From contig NZ_MTQO01000049.1 in NCBI RefSeq assembly GCF_001984155.1, positions 530,139-594,138 on the forward strand: a stretch of DNA of 64,000 bases. The letters are read 5' to 3'. This DNA comes from Actinosynnema sp. ALI-1.44 (GTDB taxonomy: Bacteria > Actinomycetota > Actinomycetes > Mycobacteriales > Pseudonocardiaceae). This document shows positions 44,315 through 53,000 of this stretch, piece after piece. The position numbers were made by a program, and so were the translations under genes. Numbering within the stretch: position 1 is the first letter of the stretch; each line of letters starts with the position of its first letter. Under the pieces are notes generated by a model that was not told where the DNA came from, did not search any database, and saw only the letters and a list, made by a program, of their open reading frames with translations.

Positions 44315-44614
44315 TCAGGAACACTTCCCATCGATGATCTCGTCCTCCAGCCGGCACGCCTCGCCGACGATCAGTCCGGCCAGCGCGCGCATGAAGTCCG
44401 GACTGAGGTCGAGCTGCCTGCCGCGGTCGGCGTACGAGTCGGCCACGCCCGCCACCCGGTGGGGTTGCATCATCGGGATGCCTTCGGCCCGTTTGAGTTC
44501 CGCGACCCGCTGGCACACCTTGAGCCGGGCCGCGAGCAGTTCGGCGATCCTGGCGTCCAGCCCGTCGAGCTCCGCCCGGTACGGCTGGAGCATCGCATCG
44601 GCGTCGGTGTTCAT
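44315..44614 (-). CDS. Chorismate mutase (AroQ type)
   Basis: This 99-residue all-helical monofunctional mutase has RAELDGLDARIAELLAARLKVCQRVAELKRAEG with the catalytic Arg and Lys positions of the AroQ class, and the Gln/Arg segment MMQPHRVAGV. It converts chorismate to prephenate. It overlaps the prephenate dehydrogenase gene as ATGA. Dedicated copies inside an NRPS operon supply 4-hydroxyphenylpyruvate, or its 4-amino analogue when amino-deoxychorismate is the feed. No aminodeoxychorismate synthase is visible here, so tyrosine supply is more likely. Confidence 0.88.
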   Translation of the reverse strand: MNTDADAMLQPYRAELDGLDARIAELLAARLKVCQRVAELKRAEGIPMMQPHRVAGVADSYADRGRQLDLSPDFMRALAGLIVGEACRLEDEIIDGKCS

Positions 44615-45519
44615 CCCGCATTCCGCCTTCCGTCGTCCTCATCCGGGTCCACGCGCGACTCCGGCCTGCCGAACAGCCGCGCGCACCGGGCCGCGAGGTC
44701 CGGCCCACGTGGACCGAGCTTGTGGTTGATCTCCGCCAGCGCGTCGGCGAAGCCGCGCCGGTCGCCGGAAACGACCACGGTGGACAGGTGGTCGAGCCCG
44801 TCGCGCAGCGCTTGCCTCGCCCAGTCGGCGCGGGCGTTGCCTGCCTGGATGTCCCAGTAGACCTCGGGGCTGCCGCTCACCACCCTGGCCAGCAGGCTGA
44901 GCATCGTCAGGTGCGGCGGCGGTGCCAGCCGCACGAGTTTCTCCACGTCACAGTCCTCATGCACCAGGACCCGCCCGAACGCCAGCACGCTGGCGTGTGT
45001 CGCGGCCTGCATCACCGCGGTGAGCCGGTCGTGTTCGACCGCGGTCACGGGAACAAGCCGCATACCGGCTCGCACCAGGAGGTCCTCGACCAACCGCACC
45101 CGAGATCCACTACGGACAGTCACGAACGCGACGGGGCGTCCGCTCGGGTCGAGGCCCGGCGCGAACATCGGATTCACGCTGCACGCCTGGAGACTGTGAC
45201 GGTCGGCGGCGTCGGCGAGCAACGTCGTCACCGTCTCCTTGACCGAACACGTGTCGGCCAGCAACGCACCCGGCTTCATCTCGCGCGCGACCGCCGCGAC
45301 AGCCGCTTCACAGGTGGCTTCCGGCAACGCCAGCAGTACCACGTCGGCCGCCGAGATCTCCGCGCGGACGTCCGGGGCGGGCCGCGTCACGTCGCCGCGG
45401 ACGCTCCGTGGCCCAGCCGGTCGCGCGTCGACAGCCACGACCTCGCCCACAGGCGCGAACACCTGGCCGAACAGGCTTCCCACGCTCCCGGCCCCACCAC
45501 ACACCAGAAACCGCGTCAT
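44611..45519 (-). CDS. Prephenate dehydrogenase (TyrA/PapC-like)
   Basis: The protein has 302 residues. The NAD-binding motif is FLVCGGAGSVGSLFG, followed by VVAVDARP. The substrate segment SVNPMFAPG and the conserved His in AATHASVLAFGRVL fit the family. It oxidatively decarboxylates prephenate to 4-hydroxyphenylpyruvate. Overlapping the chorismate mutase and methyltransferase genes, it is a dedicated precursor enzyme. The 4-amino substrate route of PapC-type enzymes cannot be excluded. Confidence 0.88.
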   Translation of the reverse strand: MTRFLVCGGAGSVGSLFGQVFAPVGEVVAVDARPAGPRSVRGDVTRPAPDVRAEISAADVVLLALPEATCEAAVAAVAREMKPGALLADTCSVKETVTTLLADAADRHSLQACSVNPMFAPGLDPSGRPVAFVTVRSGSRVRLVEDLLVRAGMRLVPVTAVEHDRLTAVMQAATHASVLAFGRVLVHEDCDVEKLVRLAPPPHLTMLSLLARVVSGSPEVYWDIQAGNARADWARQALRDGLDHLSTVVVSGDRRGFADALAEINHKLGPRGPDLAARCARLFGRPESRVDPDEDDGRRNAG

Positions 45520-46472
45520 CGCGCGGTCCCCCCGGCCGGCCGGTACAGCTCGACCGGACTGTGGTCGTCGGCCAGCCGACGGTGGAGGAACAGCAGGTCC
45601 AGTTTGTGGTCGACCGCCATGCTCGACCAGGTCACGAGCACGCGGTAGCCAAGGCGTTCACCGAGGTTGACGAAGTCGAGCGGATCGACCCCGGTCTCGC
45701 CGCGCCGCTTGCCGTCGCGGGCCGTCGCCAGCAGCCACTTGTCCGGCACGCCCACCACACGGACCCTGGCCAGCCCCGGACCGCCGAGCACGCTCGTCAG
45801 CCCGGCAAGGTCGACGACCTCCCGGTTCCAGCGCAACGTCGGCACACCGGTCAACGGCAGCGGGTCAGCCGGTTCTTTGTGCAGGACGGCGTAGTAGCGG
45901 TCACGGGTCAGCGGGTTCTGCAGGCTGGCCTTGGCCAGTCGCACATCCACCGCGCCCAGGACACGCATGCCGTCGCGCAGCCCGGCGAAGAAGGCGGGTT
46001 CGATCGGCGACTCCCCGACCGTCGTGGTGCCGCGGGTAACCGCGTCGCGGTAGGCCAGCAGCCGGGGATTGCGCAAGGACTCGATGTAGACCGCGCCACG
46101 GACGGCCAGCTTGGGCATGACCGCACGCAGGAGGCGCAACACCTCGTCCTCAGTCGACAGCGGCAAGGCGGCGCCGTTGACCAGTATGCCGTCGAAGTGT
46201 TCGAACGGCAGATCGTCCAGCGCGAAGGCGTGGTGTGCACGCAGTTCCACCCGACCGGCCAGGTCCGGGTCCCGGTGCAGCCACGAGCGCACCGCGGCGA
46301 TCGTGTCGGCCGACGGGTCCACTCCCCAGAACTCGTCGCACGACGGCGCGAGCGCGCAGGCGGCCACGCCTGATCCCACCCCGATCTGCAGGACTCGATG
46401 GGGCCGCAGGTCCAGGACGTGATCCAGGACGGCAGCCGGCCGAGACGGCGCGGCGACTGGGTTCGTGCCCAC
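45516..46472 (-). CDS. Stand-alone NRPS-type methyltransferase
   Basis: This 318-residue protein starts at a GTG with AGGAGG upstream. LQIGVGSGVAACALAP is motif I, and the whole length, with an end reading VTWSSMAVDHKLDLLFLHR, resembles methyltransferase domains embedded in NRPS adenylation domains. Here it is a separate protein encoded 16 nt after the C*-A gene and coupled to prephenate dehydrogenase. It could N- or C-methylate a tyrosine-derived or carrier-bound intermediate. Confidence 0.72.
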   Translation of the reverse strand: MGTNPVAAPSRPAAVLDHVLDLRPHRVLQIGVGSGVAACALAPSCDEFWGVDPSADTIAAVRSWLHRDPDLAGRVELRAHHAFALDDLPFEHFDGILVNGAALPLSTEDEVLRLLRAVMPKLAVRGAVYIESLRNPRLLAYRDAVTRGTTTVGESPIEPAFFAGLRDGMRVLGAVDVRLAKASLQNPLTRDRYYAVLHKEPADPLPLTGVPTLRWNREVVDLAGLTSVLGGPGLARVRVVGVPDKWLLATARDGKRRGETGVDPLDFVNLGERLGYRVLVTWSSMAVDHKLDLLFLHRRLADDHSPVELYRPAGGTAR

Positions 46473-46487
46473 CGGGAGCCCACCTCC

Positions 46488-49004
46488 TCATAGCCGGGAA
46501 CGAGTGCGGTCAAGCAGGTGTTGCAGCAGTTGGTCGACCTGCCCCGGCGCCAGGTCGTCCACCGTGGCCTTCTTGCCCGTCGGCTCGGGGACGCCGTGGC
46601 CACCGCGCAACGCGCGGGTGTCCACTTTGCCGTTGGCGTTGCGCGGCAACTCGTCCAGCACGGTGATCACGTCCGGCAGCATGTAGAGCGGCAGCTCGCC
46701 CGACAACCAGGCGTGGATCTCGTCCCGCGACAGGCTGTCGGCGGCGGGCGTGACGTAGGCGGTCAGGCGCGGGGCACCGCCGTCCCGGCTCAGCACGACG
46801 GCGGCGGTGCCGACCGCGGGATGCCGCACCAGGGTGTTCTCGATCTCGCCGAGTTCGATCCGGAAACCCCGGACCTTCACCTGGTTGTCCACCCTGCCCA
46901 GGATTTCGAGCTCCCCGTCCGGCCGCTGCCGCACCCGGTCACCGGTGCGGTACAGGCGCATGCCCGGCCGGTCACCGAACGGGTCCGGCAGGAACAGCTC
47001 CCCGGTCAGCGCCGGGCGGCCGTGATAGCCACGGGCCAACGCGTCGCCACCGAGGTACAGCTCACCGGCGATCCCCGGCGGAACCGGACGCAGGCCTTCG
47101 TCGAGCACGTAGGCGCGGTAGTTCGGCAGCGGCGGCCCGATCGGAACGACCGTCGCCGATCCGTCCGAGGGCGCGCAGATGTGGGCCGAAGCCCAGACAG
47201 TGGCTTCTGTGGGGCCGTAGTCGTTGAGCAGCAACGCGTCCGGGTGATCGGTCAGATGCCCGTCGACCAGGGTGTGCGGCAGCGGCTCGCCCCCGACGGA
47301 CACGAGCCGCAAACCGGGCAGCCAGTCCTGGCCGCCCGCTTCCCGAAGGACCGCGTAGTGCGACGGGATCGAGTGGATGTGCGTCACCGACCAGGACTGC
47401 GCTGTCCGCGCGAGCAGGCGCGGATCACGCGCCTCCTCCTCGGTCGGCAGCAGTGCCGTGCCGCCCGTGGTCAGCGTCCAGTACAGGCCGCCCGCCGAAC
47501 CGTCGAACGACAACGGCATGGTCACCAGGTCCACGGTCGGCGGGTCGCCGCCGATCCGCCGCGCGGACGTGGACAGCACCAGGCTGCGGTGGGTGACCGC
47601 CACGCCCTTGGGCCGCCCGGTGGATCCGGAGGTGTAGATCAGGTAGGCCAGGTTGTCCGGCGACGCCGCGGGCGCCAGGCCGACCGGATCCATGTCGCCG
47701 GCCAGTTCGACCACCGGCACGGACGGCTCCAGCCGCGGCAGGCGGTCCAGTCGATCCCTCGTGCCGAGCAGCAGCAACGCACCGGAGTCGCGCACGACGT
47801 AACGAACTCGCTCGTCCGGATAGGACGGATCGATCGGGACGTACGCACCCCCGGCGCACAGCACGGCCAGCAGGCCCACCACCGAGTCGATCGACCGGTC
47901 GGCCAGCACACCGACGACCGATTCGGTGCCCACACCCAACTCCCTGAGCCGGCGAGCGGTGTGGCTCGCGCGTGCGGTGAGTTCGCCGTAGGTGAGCTGC
48001 TGTCCCCCGCACACCACCGCGATCTTGTCCGGGGGCTGGGCGAAGACCAGATCGTGCACGCATTCGTCCGGGTAGGGCAGTTCGTTGCCCTGCCAGCCGG
48101 TGAGCACACCGTGCAGTTCCTCGTCGGTCAGCGCGGTGAACTCGACGAGCCGCCGGACTTCGGTGATCCTGGACCACGCCCGGATGAGGCGGTGCAGAAA
48201 ACCCTGCGCGCTGGGGAAAACGAACAGGTCGACGTCGTAGTCGACGCGGACCTCCAGCTCGTCGCGCTCCTGTACGACGGTCACGCACATGTCCCTGTCG
48301 GTCCAGCCGGTGGCGAGCGGGACGGGCGTGGAATCCGTGTACGAGAACAGCACTTGACCGGCCGGAAGCTCGTCCTCCGACGCGCTGAGCCTGCTCACCG
48401 CGCGGACGAGCCCGGCGGGCGAGTCGGCGTCGGACCACGGCAACCGGACCGAACGCGCGCCTTCGGGCAGGTCGGCCGCGAAGGTAACCGTTCCTCCCCC
48501 GCAGTACCGGGCCAGCACCGCCGCCAGCCCGCCCTGCAACAGATCGACGAGTTCGACGTCGTGCGCGGTGCACCAGTCAAGCAAGGGTCCGTAGCCACAA
48601 CGTGCGGACACCGTCGCGGCCCGCGAGCTGCGCTCCACCGGCCGAGGGTGATCGGTCGGCAGATCGAGCCAGGGCAACGGTGTCGCGATGACCGTCCGGA
48701 GCACCGGCGCACCGCCCTTGAGCAGTTCGGTCAGCATGTCGTCCAGTTCGCGGACCCCCTGGGGACGCTGGGTGGTGATCAGCGCGACGTGCTCGCCTTC
48801 CGCGAGCCGGAACACGCAGACTCGCGCAGGCGTGTCCAGTTGCCGTGCCTCCTGCACGGCGAACTGCCCCACCGCGTCCCGGATGTCCGTGCTGTGCCCG
48901 AGATCCACGACGCGGACCGGGATCGGGTCCGCCGTGCGGCGCAACTCGGCCACGTCCAGCTCACCCTCGATCCGCCACGCCCACCGTGCCGGTGCGGTGC
49001 TCAC
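46488..49004 (-). CDS. NRPS protein C*-A: degenerate condensation-like domain plus active adenylation domain, no PCP
   Basis: This 838-residue protein starts at one of several GTG codons 5-8 nt after AGGAGG. Residues 1 to about 290 are condensation-like but shortened and lack any HHxxxDG. The adenylation domain is complete: YLIYTSGSTGRPKGVAV, NDYGPTEATVW, LYRTGDRVRQR and NGKVDTRAL with the catalytic Lys. My reading of the specificity code is DGGSVVDVWK, which I cannot assign. It ends with a short helix (LAPGQVDQLLQHLL) and no carrier domain, so it must load a PCP on another protein. The obvious recipient is the C-A*-PCP protein of the same operon. Confidence 0.85.
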   Translation of the reverse strand: MSTAPARWAWRIEGELDVAELRRTADPIPVRVVDLGHSTDIRDAVGQFAVQEARQLDTPARVCVFRLAEGEHVALITTQRPQGVRELDDMLTELLKGGAPVLRTVIATPLPWLDLPTDHPRPVERSSRAATVSARCGYGPLLDWCTAHDVELVDLLQGGLAAVLARYCGGGTVTFAADLPEGARSVRLPWSDADSPAGLVRAVSRLSASEDELPAGQVLFSYTDSTPVPLATGWTDRDMCVTVVQERDELEVRVDYDVDLFVFPSAQGFLHRLIRAWSRITEVRRLVEFTALTDEELHGVLTGWQGNELPYPDECVHDLVFAQPPDKIAVVCGGQQLTYGELTARASHTARRLRELGVGTESVVGVLADRSIDSVVGLLAVLCAGGAYVPIDPSYPDERVRYVVRDSGALLLLGTRDRLDRLPRLEPSVPVVELAGDMDPVGLAPAASPDNLAYLIYTSGSTGRPKGVAVTHRSLVLSTSARRIGGDPPTVDLVTMPLSFDGSAGGLYWTLTTGGTALLPTEEEARDPRLLARTAQSWSVTHIHSIPSHYAVLREAGGQDWLPGLRLVSVGGEPLPHTLVDGHLTDHPDALLLNDYGPTEATVWASAHICAPSDGSATVVPIGPPLPNYRAYVLDEGLRPVPPGIAGELYLGGDALARGYHGRPALTGELFLPDPFGDRPGMRLYRTGDRVRQRPDGELEILGRVDNQVKVRGFRIELGEIENTLVRHPAVGTAAVVLSRDGGAPRLTAYVTPAADSLSRDEIHAWLSGELPLYMLPDVITVLDELPRNANGKVDTRALRGGHGVPEPTGKKATVDDLAPGQVDQLLQHLLDRTRSRL

Positions 49005-49016
49005 CACGACCACCTC

Positions 49017-50051
49017 CTAGTGAATGACCCGGGCTCCCGCCGTGGACCGCAGCGGACGGGACTTGCGCAGGTCGCGTGCGAACACGGCCTTCTTCAGCCA
49101 GCGATCGGTGCCGTCGTAGCGGGCGTGGAACGCGCTGCGCCCGTGCACCGCCTTGTAGTTGTCGACGATGAGCAGGTCACCCGGGCCCACGACGACGTCG
49201 CGCAACTGCTGTTCCAACTGGTCGACCAGCGCGGTGAGCGCTTCCTTCGCGTCCCTGTCGCCCGGCATCGGCTGCATGAACGCCGGGTCGACCCGCAGGT
49301 ACGGCTGCTCCCCGCCGAACAGCACAGCGCACGGCTCCGGTGAGGACTGCATGACCTGCATGCTGTGCACCTCGCACGACCCGGCCACCAGTTCACCGGC
49401 GTGCTTGAGGTGCTCGGTGTCCGGGCGGATCAGGAACCGCGCCTGGCGCAGCACTTCCTGGTGCTCCGGGCTGAGCGTCACGGCGTCCACACCGGCCACC
49501 GTCGTCGGCACGTCGTCCGGGTTGCGCAGGCCCAGCAGCAGGAGGTAGTCACACCGGAACGGGTGGAACCCGTCCTCGGTGTGCCACTCCAGCCGGACCG
49601 TCCCGTGGCCGCTCTGCTGGTTCTTCTCCGTCGGCATCGGCAGGACGTCGTGCACGAGCCGGGCGTCCTGCAACGTCTCCCAGCCGAACACCTCGCCGAG
49701 CAACGCGCCGACCAGCAACAGGTACATCTCCTGGCGCAGCGTGGACACCGGGGTCACCTGTTGCCGCCAGCGCAACGGGGTCGGGCCGATCTCGGCGTCG
49801 TCGATCACCAGCCCGCGCAGCACCAGGGCCGCCGAGGTCTCCTCACGGCGGAAGTCGCCGACCGCGTCGAGCAGCCGTCCGGGCAGCCTGGCGGCGTGCC
49901 GGGGCGACGTGGCGACGAACTCGTGGTCCTCCGCCGAGCGGTAGCGCCCGGCGAGTTCCACCAGCAGGTCGTCGACCTGCCTGCTTTCCTTCTCCTCGAG
50001 GTCGAAGTACGCGACGGTCTCAGCCGGCGAGTACGTTGATGCCTTTGCCAT
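49017..50051 (-). CDS. VioC-like Fe(II)/2-oxoglutarate hydroxylase (clavaminate synthase-like)
   Basis: This 344-residue enzyme is related to the beta-hydroxylases of free L-arginine and similar amino acids (VioC type). LEWHTEDGFHPFRCDYLLLLGLRNPD carries the HxE pair of the metal site, here cited as a landmark of the family, and the distal His lies in VDNYKAVHGRSAF. Arg/Lys in RWLKKAVF complete the co-substrate site. It sits between the reductase-terminated NRPS and the C*-A genes, so it probably prepares a beta-hydroxy amino acid for the adjacent A domain. The TauD-like fold is certain; the substrate is inferred. Confidence 0.85.
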   Translation of the reverse strand: MAKASTYSPAETVAYFDLEEKESRQVDDLLVELAGRYRSAEDHEFVATSPRHAARLPGRLLDAVGDFRREETSAALVLRGLVIDDAEIGPTPLRWRQQVTPVSTLRQEMYLLLVGALLGEVFGWETLQDARLVHDVLPMPTEKNQQSGHGTVRLEWHTEDGFHPFRCDYLLLLGLRNPDDVPTTVAGVDAVTLSPEHQEVLRQARFLIRPDTEHLKHAGELVAGSCEVHSMQVMQSSPEPCAVLFGGEQPYLRVDPAFMQPMPGDRDAKEALTALVDQLEQQLRDVVVGPGDLLIVDNYKAVHGRSAFHARYDGTDRWLKKAVFARDLRKSRPLRSTAGARVIH

Positions 50052-50081
50052 GGTGAGTTCCTCTTGTCCTCGCGCAAGTGA

Positions 50082-53000
50082 TCAGTGCGTCGCGGCGACC
50101 GGTCGGTTGTCCGGCTCGGGCAGGAACCCGGTCGAGACCAGGTAGCGGAAGCAGGAGTGCGCCCACTCCTCGTTGACCGGCGGGCAGTCGATGCCGGAGC
50201 CCTCCAGCGCGTCGAGCAGGACCCGGCACTCGTCGACCGGGTCGACCTGCTGCTGCAGGTCGGGGTCCAGCGCCGCGTGCCGCATCGTGGCCACGCGCAG
50301 GATCGGGGTCATCGGGAACAGGACGTGGTCCTGGTCGACGTCCAACGCCTTGGCGCGGGCTTCCTCCTCTTCGACGACGTTGAGGCTGTAGCCGAACGTC
50401 CGCAGCCACTCGTAGCACTGCGACATGGTGGCCGGCTCGGCGTTGGTGATGTTGAGGTTCTTGCCGAAGTTCTCCCGGCGCAGCGACGTGTACACGATCG
50501 CCTGCGCGGTGAAGTCCACCGGGACGGCGTTGACCACGTCGTTGTACAACGGCAGCAGGCCGAGGTCCAGGAATCCCTTCAGGTAGACGTACAGGTAGTC
50601 GGTGTGGTGCGAGGCACCGGTCTCGGTGTGGCCGGTGATCATCCACGGCCGCTGGATGGTGACCGGCAGGCCGCGGTCGCGCGCCATCACGACGATCTTC
50701 TCCGCCACCCACTTGGTGCGGGGGTACCCGGTCGGCACCTTGACCGGCTTGTCGGGCAGGTCCTCCTCGGTGAACGGCCGCTGCGACCCGGTACCCATGA
50801 AGACGTCCACACTGGACACGTGGTGGAAGGCCTTGACCTTCTCGCGGGTGGCCAGCTTCAGCAGTTCCTCGGTGCCGCCGACGTTGGCCGGGCGCATCGC
50901 GTCGTACGGGTAGGTGAAGTTGACGATCGCGCCGCTGTGGTAGATCGAGTCGATCGTGCCCGCCAACTCGTCGAACTGCTCCCGGCTCAGGTCCAGCAGC
51001 GGTTTGCCGAGGTCGCCGAGCACGGGCTTGATCCTGGTCCGGTACGACTCGTCCCACGCCAGGAAGCGGCGCAGCACCTGCTCGATGCGTTCCTCGCCCG
51101 CTTCGGCGTCCTCCGCCCGCACCAGGCAGTGGATCGTCGCGTCGGTCTGCTTGATCAGCTCGACGACGAGGAACGCGCCCAGGTACCCGGTGGCCCCGGT
51201 GACGAGGATGTCGCGGGGGTTGAGGTAGTCGGCGTGCGGCACGCCCTCCGGGTCGACGCTCGGGTCCAGTTTCACGTCGGCCAGCAGTTCCGCGCACTGC
51301 TGCGCGTACAACGCCGCGCTGTCCACCTGGTCCGCGCGCCGCTGGTGGATCTCCACCGTGCGCGCGATGCCCTCCACGGTCGGGACGCGGAAGATCTCGT
51401 CGATCGGCAGGTCGACGTCGTGCTCCCGCGACAGCCGGGCCACCAGCCGCGCGACCAGCAGCGAGTTGCCGCCGAGGTCGAAGAAGCTCGCGGTGGCGCC
51501 CACCTTGGACTGGCCGAGCACGGCGGCGAACGTCTCCGCGATGTCGGCTTCGAGCTGGTTGCGGGGCTCGACGTAGCCGCCGGTGTAGATCTCCTCCGGG
51601 GCGGGCAGCGCGGCGACGTCGATCTTGCCGTGCCGGGTCAGCGGGAGCTTCTCCAGGCTCACGAAGTGCGCCGGCACCATGTAGTCCGGCAGCTGGCCGA
51701 CCGCGTGGGCGGTCAGCACGTCGTGGGTGACGACCCGGCCGGAGACCGGTACGACGTACGCCACCAGGCGCTGCACACCGGGCTGGTCCTCCAGCACCCG
51801 CACGACCGCTTCGGTGACCAGCGGGTGGCGCCGCAGCACGTTCTCGATCTCGGACAGCTCGACCCGGAACCCGCGGATCTTGACCTGGGTGTCGACCCGG
51901 CCGAGGAACTCGATCGACCCGTCCGCCCGGTAGCGGGCGCGGTCGCCGGTGCGGTACAGCCGGGCACCCGGCTTGTCGCTGTACGGGTCAGGCAGGAACC
52001 GTTCCGCGGTCGTGCCCGCACGACCGGGGTAGCCACGCGTCACGCCGTCGCCGCCGATGTGCAGCTCACCGGCGACACCGGGCGGTACCGGGTTGAACTG
52101 CTCGTCGAGCAGGTAGACCCGGGCGTTCGGGATCGGTTTGCCGATCGGCACGCGCATGGCTTCGGCGTCGGCGGGCTTGCAGGCGTGCACCGTCGCCCAC
52201 ACGGTCGCCTCGGTCGGGCCGTACTCGTTGAACAACGCGGCCTGGGGAGAACGCGAGAAGTGTTCCCGGACCAAGGCGGGCGGCAGCGCCTCCCCCGCCA
52301 GGACACACGTCTTCACCGAGTCGTGGGCGGCCAGGTCCGATTCCAGCAACACGCTGTACTGGGCGGGCACACCGTCGAAGTGCGTGATCCGCAGCGTCCG
52401 GATGAGACTGCCGAGCTGACGCGGGTCGTAGATCTCGCCCTCGGTCGGGAACACCAGCGTTCCGCCACGCGTCAGAGTCCAGTACACGCCGCCAGCGGAC
52501 GCGTCGAAGGTGAGCGGCGCGAGCACCAGGTACCGCTGGGGCGCGCCGGTGGTCTCGCAGACGGTGCGGGCGGCGGTCGAGTGGACGATCTGGCGGTGCT
52601 CCACCGCGACGCCCTTGGGCCGCCCGGTCGAGCCCGACGTGTAGATCTGGTACGCGAGGTTGTCCGGCCGGACTCCGGTTTCCGGGTTCAGCACCTGGTT
52701 GACCGGACCGTCCGGGGAGATCTCCACGGCGGTGAACGAGCTCGGGATCTCGGGCAGCCGCTCCAGCAACGCGGGAGTGCCCGCCACGAGAACGAGTCCC
52801 GCGTCGTCCACGATGTACTGCAGGCGGTCCGCCGGGTACGACGGGTCGAGCGGCACGTACGCGGCGCCGGACTTGAGCACGCCGAGCAGCCCGACGACCG
52901 CGTCGGCGGACCGGTCGACCACGACCCCGATCCTGGACTCCGGCTGGGCGCCGAGGTCGATCAGCCGCGTGGCCAGGTCGTTCGCCCGGTTGTTGAGCTC

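Noticed and set aside
43749..45519. Chorismate mutase and prephenate dehydrogenase as a 4-aminophenylalanine (PapB/PapC) route
   Set aside because: No 4-amino-4-deoxychorismate synthase is present in the window, so ordinary tyrosine supply is the safer reading.
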